A stretch of DNA of 13,450 nt from Myxococcales bacterium. Lineage in GTDB: Bacteria; Myxococcota_A; Polyangia; Polyangiales; JADJMO01. The position numbers were made by a program, and so were the translations under genes. Below the pieces are notes generated by a model, which did no database searches, was not told the origin of the DNA, and worked only from the letters and a program-made list of their open reading frames with translations. Location of the stretch: positions 1-13,450 of the forward strand of contig JAJXTK010000091.1 in assembly GCA_021783935.1 (NCBI GenBank), given 5' to 3'. Within the stretch, counting starts at the first letter, position 1. Each line of letters begins with the position of its first letter. Positions 9,237-13,450 of this stretch are shown one piece after another.

Positions 9237-9913
9237 GCACCGCCGAGACCACGGCCCGAGGCGGCGAGCAGCCGGCCCTCTCGCCGCAGTTCCACGTCGC
9301 GCATCACTTCGACTCCGCCGACACGCAGTTCGACGCGGGCCGGATGGGCATCTGGCTCTTCCTGGTGACCGAGGTGCTGCTCTTCGGCGGCCTCTTCTGC
9401 GCGTTCGCCATCTTCCGCAGCTGGTACTTCGACTCGTTCGTCGAGGCGCACCATCACCTCGACAAGGTCATGGGCGCCATCAACACGGTCGTGCTCATCA
9501 CCAGCTCGCTGACGATGGCGCTCGCCGTCCGCTCGGCGCAGCAGTCGAAGAAGGAGCTCACCGCGATCCTGCTCGCCCTCACGCTGGCGTGCGCGGCGAC
9601 GTTCCTCTGCATCAAGTACGTCGAGTACAGCCACAAGTTCCACGAGGGGCTCCTGCCGGGGAAGTGGTTCTCGGCGGTGGGCTTCCACACCGCGCACCCG
9701 GGCGTCTTCTTCGCGATCTACTTCATGATGACGGGCATCCACGGGCTGCACGTCGTCATCGGGATGATCCTCATCTCGTGGATCCTGAAGCGCACGATGA
9801 AGGGCGAGTTCTCGAGCCGGTACTACGCGCCGGTCGAAGGGGTGGGCCTCTACTGGCACCTCGTCGACCTCATTTGGATCTACCTCTTCCCGCTCCTCTA
9901 TTTGGTCGGCTGA
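9233..9913 (+). CDS. coxC: Cytochrome c oxidase subunit III
   Basis: CoxC is a structural subunit that stabilises CoxA and supports proton uptake. It has 226 residues and five membrane helices (~38-60, 79-98, 107-127, 154-180, 205-224), the short form that lacks the first two helices of the seven-helix type. Typical motifs are MGIWLFLVTEVLLFGGLF in helix 1, KYVEYSHK after helix 3 with the conserved Glu131, MMTGIHGLHVVIG in helix 4, and GLYWHLVDLIWIYLFPLLYL in helix 5. The ATG at 9233 overlaps the coxA stop. The frame continues open upstream through coxA, but that is a shadow, and the family N-terminus begins at this ATG. Confidence 0.97.
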
Positions 9914-9932
9914 CGACGCGCCGGAGACGACG

Positions 9933-10508
9933 ATGTCCGCTGCTTCGCACGCGCACACTGAACACGCCCACGGCGGGGACCACGTCCCGCACGTCCTGCC
10001 GCTCGGCGTCTACCTCGCCACCTTCGCGACCCTGCTGGTGCTGACGGCCCTCACCGTCGGCGCGAGCTACCTGAGCTTCGGGGCCTGGAACCTGATCATC
10101 GCGATCGTGATCGCGACGCTGAAGGCGGCGACGGTCGCCCTCGTCTTCATGCACCTGTGGTTCGACCACCGGTTTCACTCGATCATCATGGCGAGCTCGG
10201 TGATCTTCCTGACGATCTTCATCAGCTTCACGATGTTCGACACGCAGAACCGCGGTCGCACCGAGGCGATCGAGGGGGAGAGGCCCGCCGACATCCAGAA
10301 CCCGTTCAAGGCCTCGCAGCGGCAGGCCGCGCTGATGAAGAGCCTGCCGCCGATGGCGAGCGGGACGGCGCTGCCGCGAGCGCCGCCGCCGCCTCCGGCC
10401 GCCTCCGCGAGCGCAGCCGCCCCGAGCGAGCCGATCGTCCCCGTGGCCAGCGCCTCGGCCTCCGCGAGCGCGGCGCCGAGCGCGTCGACCTCGGCCGCGG
10501 CGCACTGA
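9933..10508 (+). CDS. coxD: Cytochrome c oxidase subunit IV (prokaryotic CoxD/CtaF-like)
   Basis: This 191-residue protein is the small fourth subunit of the oxidase. Three membrane helices lie at ~23-44, 52-73 and 82-102; LKAATVALVFMHLWFDHRFH around helix 2 is characteristic of the prokaryotic subunit IV family. The function is structural, helping assembly or stability of the CuB site. The start follows a GGAG at 9923-9926, 19 bases after coxC. Two features are unusual. The first 20 residues contain six His (positions 6, 8, 11, 13, 17, 20). Residues ~104-191 form a long hydrophilic extension that becomes a Pro- then Ala/Ser-rich tail, almost as long as the membrane part itself; usual family members end soon after helix 3. 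The gene is last in the operon, 21 bases before a terminator-like hairpin. Confidence 0.93.
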   Translation: MSAASHAHTEHAHGGDHVPHVLPLGVYLATFATLLVLTALTVGASYLSFGAWNLIIAIVIATLKAATVALVFMHLWFDHRFHSIIMASSVIFLTIFISFTMFDTQNRGRTEAIEGERPADIQNPFKASQRQAALMKSLPPMASGTALPRAPPPPPAASASAAAPSEPIVPVASASASASAAPSASTSAAAH

Positions 10509-10529
10509 GCCGATCCCGTCGAGAGGTGG

Positions 10530-10561
10530 ACGGCCCGCCGCGCGCGGGCCGTCGCCATTTT
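10530..10561 (+). terminator. Probable intrinsic terminator after coxD
   Basis: A perfect nine-base-pair inverted repeat, ACGGCCCGC at 10530-10538 and GCGGGCCGT at 10544-10552, encloses a five-base loop. It is followed five bases later by TTTT at 10558-10561. The stem is almost all G/C and lies 21 bases after the coxD stop and 31 bases before the kinase start, where an operon end is expected. The T-run is short, so termination may be partial. Confidence 0.6.
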
Positions 10562-10591
10562 GTGCGCCGCGCTACGCTGCCTCGCGCGGCC

Positions 10592-11911
10592 ATGTTCGCC
10601 CCGTTCCAGCGCGCCCGTCGCATCGTGTCGCTCGCCGGCGGGCCGCGGCTCTTCTCGGGCGGCGTCGGGCGCTGGCTCGTAGGGCTGCGCTGGGTCGCCG
10701 TCGCCGGCATCCTCGCGACGTGCTTGCTTGCGAAGGGGGCCTTGCCAGGCCTGAGCCTCGGGCCGCTGCTCCTCGTGCTCGGGCTCTTGGTCTCGGCGAA
10801 CCTCGCGTGGCACTTTGGCGCGCGCGGGGGCGAGCGCCACCTCACGGCGCAGCTGGTCGGCGACGTCGTGACGCTCGGCGCGATCCTGTGGTTCTCGGGC
10901 GGGGTGACCAACCCGTTCGCGGTGTTCCTGGTCTTCCAGATCGCGCTCGCAGGGGTGCTGTCGAGCGGGCGCGCGGCGGTGCTCGTCACGCTGGTCACGC
11001 TCGGCATCGTCGCGCTGATCCTGAAGGCGGCGCCGCTGCCGTGGGAGACGGCGCGCTTGCCGGTCGCGCTGCTCCAGCACCTCGCGATGGCCGTCGCGAT
11101 CGCGGGCCTCGCGCTCTTCAGCGGCGTGTCGGCGCACGTCTACGGGCGCAGGCTCGACGAGGTGCGCGCGGCGCACGCGCGCGACGAGCGCCTCGCGGTG
11201 CTCGGTCGGCTCGCTGGGGGCGTCGCGCACGAGCTGAACACGCCGCTCGCGACGATCCTGCTCGCGAGCAACGAGCTGGTGGAGCTCGCCGGCGAGCGCG
11301 GCGACGAGGAGATCGAGCGCATCTCGCGCGCGCTCGCGGGAGAGGCCAAGCGCGCGAGCGACGTGATCGATCTGCTGCGTGGGCGCGTGCACGCCGGGCT
11401 GTCGAGCGAGCAGCTCGATCTGTCGGCCTTCGTGCGCGAGACGGTCGAGCGCGGCCTCGGGCGCCTCGGCTTCCCCGGCGAGCACGTGGTGGTCGCGGCG
11501 CCGGGGGTCACGGCCTGGGGCTCGCGCGCGGCGCTCCGACAGATCCTCGAGAACGTGCTCAAGAACGCCGTCGAGGCGACGAGCGACGTCGAGCAGCCAA
11601 GGATCGAGATCGTGGTCGCCCAAGCAGGGGAGCGCGCGACGATCCGCGTGCGGGACAACGGCCACGGCGTGCGAAGCGAGGAGCTGCCGCGTCTCGGCGA
11701 GCCGTTTCGCACGACCAAGGCGGGCTCGGGGGGCACCGGGCTCGGGCTCTACGTCTCCTCGGTGCTCGCCGAGCAGATGCGCGCCTCGCTGGAGCTCGAG
11801 AGCCGCGAGGAGCAAGAGACGTGCGTGACGCTGACCCTCACGCGCGATACGGTCGGCGCGGGGATCGGCGAGCTGCGGCGGGACGAGGTTCGGCGTAATG
11901 CGGCGGATTGA
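10592..11911 (+). CDS. RegB/PrrB-like membrane sensor histidine kinase with quinone-binding motif
   Basis: This 439-residue sensor kinase has an N-terminal domain of about six membrane helices (~28-180), as in RegB/PrrB. The segment GGVTNPF (103-109) exactly fits the GGxxNPF signature between helices 3 and 4, which in Rhodobacter RegB binds quinone and tunes kinase activity; Trp100 lies just before it. The dimerisation/phosphoacceptor region holds His213 in VAHELNTPLATI, close to the RegB H-box. The ATPase domain shows Asn321 and Asn325 (ENVLKNAVEA), DNGHGV (355-360), EPFRTTK (370-376) and GTGLGL (381-386). The only cysteines are Cys44 in helix 1 and Cys411 near the C-terminus, so the redox-active H-box-region Cys of RegB is absent. 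The ATG at 10592 has no convincing ribosome site; a GTG at 10625 or 10562 is also possible. It overlaps the regulator gene by 14 bases. Confidence 0.9.
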   Translation: MFAPFQRARRIVSLAGGPRLFSGGVGRWLVGLRWVAVAGILATCLLAKGALPGLSLGPLLLVLGLLVSANLAWHFGARGGERHLTAQLVGDVVTLGAILWFSGGVTNPFAVFLVFQIALAGVLSSGRAAVLVTLVTLGIVALILKAAPLPWETARLPVALLQHLAMAVAIAGLALFSGVSAHVYGRRLDEVRAAHARDERLAVLGRLAGGVAHELNTPLATILLASNELVELAGERGDEEIERISRALAGEAKRASDVIDLLRGRVHAGLSSEQLDLSAFVRETVERGLGRLGFPGEHVVVAAPGVTAWGSRAALRQILENVLKNAVEATSDVEQPRIEIVVAQAGERATIRVRDNGHGVRSEELPRLGEPFRTTKAGSGGTGLGLYVSSVLAEQMRASLELESREEQETCVTLTLTRDTVGAGIGELRRDEVRRNAAD

Positions 11912-12437
11912 GACAGCGCTCCTCGTCGACGACGACTTCGCCTTCCGCACGATGCTGGGGTCGGCGCTGCGCCGCCGCGGCGTGCGCGCGCGCACCGCGG
12001 CCTCGCTCGACGAAGGGGTGACCGCCCTGCAAGACGAGGCGGTCGATCTCATCGTCGTCGATCACCGGATGCCCCACGGCGACGGGCTCGAGGGGCTCGA
12101 GCGCTTCCGAAGGGAGGCGCCCGAGTCGGTCATCGTCATGCTCACCGGGTTCGGCGACATCCCGCTCGCCGTGCAGGCGATGCGCAAGGGGGCCGATCTC
12201 TTCCTCACCAAGCCGATCGAGATCGATCGACTGCTGCGCGAGGCGCGCGACGTCATCCAGCAGCCGCGCGGCGGCGGGCACCTGCCCCCCGTGCACGCGA
12301 CGCTGAACCTCGAGGAGGTCGAGCGCGAGGCGATCGCGGCGGCGATGCAGCAGAGCGGCGGCGTGGTCGCCAAGGCCGCGAAGCTGCTCGGCATCGATCG
12401 GCGCACGCTCCAGCGCAAGCTCAAGCGGATGGAGTAG
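11898..12437 (+). CDS. RegA/PrrA/ActR-like response regulator with Fis-type helix-turn-helix
   Basis: This 179-residue regulator is the evident partner of the upstream kinase (14-base gene overlap). The receiver domain covers ~1-122, with the acidic pocket Asp11-13, phosphoacceptor Asp55 (VVDHRMP), Thr83 (MLTGFGD) and Lys105 (TKP). After a Gly/Pro-rich linker (~123-131), a short Fis-like DNA-binding domain fills ~138-179, with the helix-turn-helix around AAKLLGIDRRTLQRKLKR (160-177). There is no AAA+ domain, so it is not an NtrC-type sigma-54 activator; the two-domain layout and size match RegA/PrrA/ActR, global redox regulators of respiratory genes. The linker and HTH differ in detail from proteobacterial RegA, which I recall as having an Asn-x-Ser-Glu-Thr-Ala-rich HTH start. 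Likely targets include the adjacent act/cox operon, by inference from position. Confidence 0.92.
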   Translation: MRRIETALLVDDDFAFRTMLGSALRRRGVRARTAASLDEGVTALQDEAVDLIVVDHRMPHGDGLEGLERFRREAPESVIVMLTGFGDIPLAVQAMRKGADLFLTKPIEIDRLLREARDVIQQPRGGGHLPPVHATLNLEEVEREAIAAAMQQSGGVVAKAAKLLGIDRRTLQRKLKRME

Positions 12438-12443
12438 GCGCCG

Positions 12444-13364
12444 ATGGAGGTGCTCGCGGCGCTGCTCGTGGCCGACCCGACGCCGCTCGCGTGCGAGGGG
12501 GTCCTCGAGTTCTGGGCGCGCCACCTCGCCGCGGCGTCGCAGGCGAATGCGCCCGTCGATCGCGCGCTGCTCGGGGGCTTCTCGGCCGATCGCGTCGGCT
12601 ACGCGTTCATCGCTGGCTACGAGGCCGCGCTCGCGTCGCTGCTCGGCCGCGGCGGCGTGGAGGGCATCGTGTCGCTGTGCGCGACCGAGCAAGGCGGGGC
12701 GCACCCCCGGGCCATCGAGGCGCGGCTCGAAGAGCGCCAGGGCTCGCTCCATCTCCAGGCGAACAAGCGCTGGGCGACGCTCGCGACGGTGGCCTCGGAG
12801 CTCGTGGTGCTCGCCTCGCTCGGCGACGACGCGGCGGGGCGACGGCGGCTCGCGTTGGTGCGCGTCGCGCGCGAGGCGCCGGGGGTGCGCGTCGCGAAGA
12901 TGCCCGACCCGCCGTTCGCCCCGGAGGTGCCGCACGCGGAGGTCGCCTTCGAGGACGTCGTCGTCGCGCCCGACCAGCTCCTCGCGGGCGACGCGTGGGA
13001 GGACGACGTCAAGCCGTTTCGCACCGTCGAGGACGTCCACGTCCACGCGGCGGTGCTCGGCCACGCGATCGCGCTCGCCCGACGCGCCGCCGCGCCGTGG
13101 TCGATCGTCGAGCGCCTCGCGGCCCTGGCGATCGCCGTGCGCGCCCTCGCCGAGCGCGACCCCAAGGCGGCGACGACGCACGTCGCGCTCGCGGGGGCGC
13201 TCTCCGACGCGCGCGCGCTGCTCGCCGAGCTCGAGCCGTCGATCGCCGCGCTCGGCGCCGAAGCGGCCGCACGATGGACGCGCGATCGACCGCTCCTCGA
13301 GGTTGCCTCCAAGGCGCGCGCGGAGCGGGCCGAGCGCGCGCGAGAGCGGCTGGCGCGTGGCTAG
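12444..13364 (+). CDS. Reduced acyl-CoA dehydrogenase-like protein
   Basis: This 306-residue protein starts six bases after the regulator stop, with GGAG just upstream inside the regulator gene. It resembles the acyl-CoA dehydrogenase family but is shorter than the usual ~380 residues. Residues ~1-75 replace the normal N-terminal helical domain. CATEQGGAHPRA (79-90) fits the flavin-contact segment normally read as T-E-x-G-x-G-S-D, and NKRW (107-110) fits the G-x-K-x-W segment. AEVAFEDVVVAPDQLL (165-180) is the familiar end of the middle beta domain. A shortened helical domain follows (~195-306), ending in a charged segment WTRDRPLLEVASKARAERAE. The IYEGT-type segment carrying the usual catalytic Glu is not visible; Glu195 could be an alternative base, but this is uncertain. 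It may be a degenerate enzyme, a flavin-binding accessory protein or a lineage-specific dehydrogenase. It is probably cytoplasmic, as no signal peptide or membrane helix is seen. Confidence 0.75.
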   Translation: MEVLAALLVADPTPLACEGVLEFWARHLAAASQANAPVDRALLGGFSADRVGYAFIAGYEAALASLLGRGGVEGIVSLCATEQGGAHPRAIEARLEERQGSLHLQANKRWATLATVASELVVLASLGDDAAGRRRLALVRVAREAPGVRVAKMPDPPFAPEVPHAEVAFEDVVVAPDQLLAGDAWEDDVKPFRTVEDVHVHAAVLGHAIALARRAAAPWSIVERLAALAIAVRALAERDPKAATTHVALAGALSDARALLAELEPSIAALGAEAAARWTRDRPLLEVASKARAERAERARERLARG

Positions 13365-13450
13365 CCAGGCGCGCGACCTCGAAGCGGTCGAGCCGCGCCC
13401 GACGGCGCACCCCGTGCGGGTATTTGCAGAACTTGCGTTCGCTGGGTATT

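Noticed and set aside
10175..12052. 625-codon minus-strand open frame opposite coxD, the kinase and the regulator
   Set aside because: It spans three recognised + strand genes and the terminator hairpin, and its translation is Arg/Ala/Glu-rich without any domain.
11838..13181. 447-codon minus-strand open frame opposite the regulator and the acyl-CoA dehydrogenase-like gene
   Set aside because: Arg-rich composition with no motif; the + strand regulator has clear receiver and HTH motifs.
13406..13418. Small inverted repeat after the last gene as a terminator
   Set aside because: The stem is only five base pairs with a three-base loop and no proper T-run, so it cannot be told from chance in GC-rich DNA.

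Overview
The window is about 13.45 kb of very GC-rich, tightly packed bacterial DNA with every gene on the + strand. It carries most of an aerobic respiratory chain: an Alternative Complex III (ACIII, a quinol:cytochrome c/oxidase oxidoreductase) operon running directly into a caa3-type cytochrome c oxidase operon. A two-component system of the RegB/RegA (PrrB/PrrA) type and a reduced acyl-CoA dehydrogenase-like gene follow. High GC, the order act-sco-coxBACD, a lipoprotein ActE, a cytochrome c-fused CoxB and Ala/Ser/Pro-rich tails point to a myxobacterium-like organism (Myxococcota, perhaps Polyangia/Sandaracinus-like). That assignment is inference, not proven by the sequence.

Layout. 2-1369: C-terminal part of actB (Fe-S domain; the gene starts left of the window). 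1366-2844 actC, 2837-3388 actD, 3388-4029 actE and 4026-5237 actF are all joined by 4-8 base overlaps or a one-base stop/start overlap. 5246-5761: a small single-helix membrane protein of unknown function. 5766-6608: SCO1/SenC copper chaperone. 6605-7576 coxB, 7614-9236 coxA (A2-type), 9233-9913 coxC and 9933-10508 coxD follow. A GC-rich hairpin with a T-run at 10530-10561 looks like the operon terminator. 10592-11911 is a membrane sensor kinase and 11898-12437 an overlapping response regulator. 12444-13364 is the acyl-CoA dehydrogenase-like protein, six bases after the regulator. The last 86 bases hold no gene I can support.

How it works together. ActC (with ActF and ActD in the membrane) should oxidise quinol. 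Electrons pass through the Fe-S clusters of ActB and the haems of ActA (not in the window) to the monohaem lipoprotein ActE. They then enter the haem c domain fused to CoxB, CuA, and the haem a/a3-CuB centre of CoxA. SCO delivers copper to CuA. The neighbouring kinase carries the exact GGxxNPF quinone-binding signature of RegB but none of the cytoplasmic cysteines used by RegB as a redox switch. The most interesting reading of the window is therefore a quinone-pool sensor encoded next to the quinol-oxidising machinery it may control.
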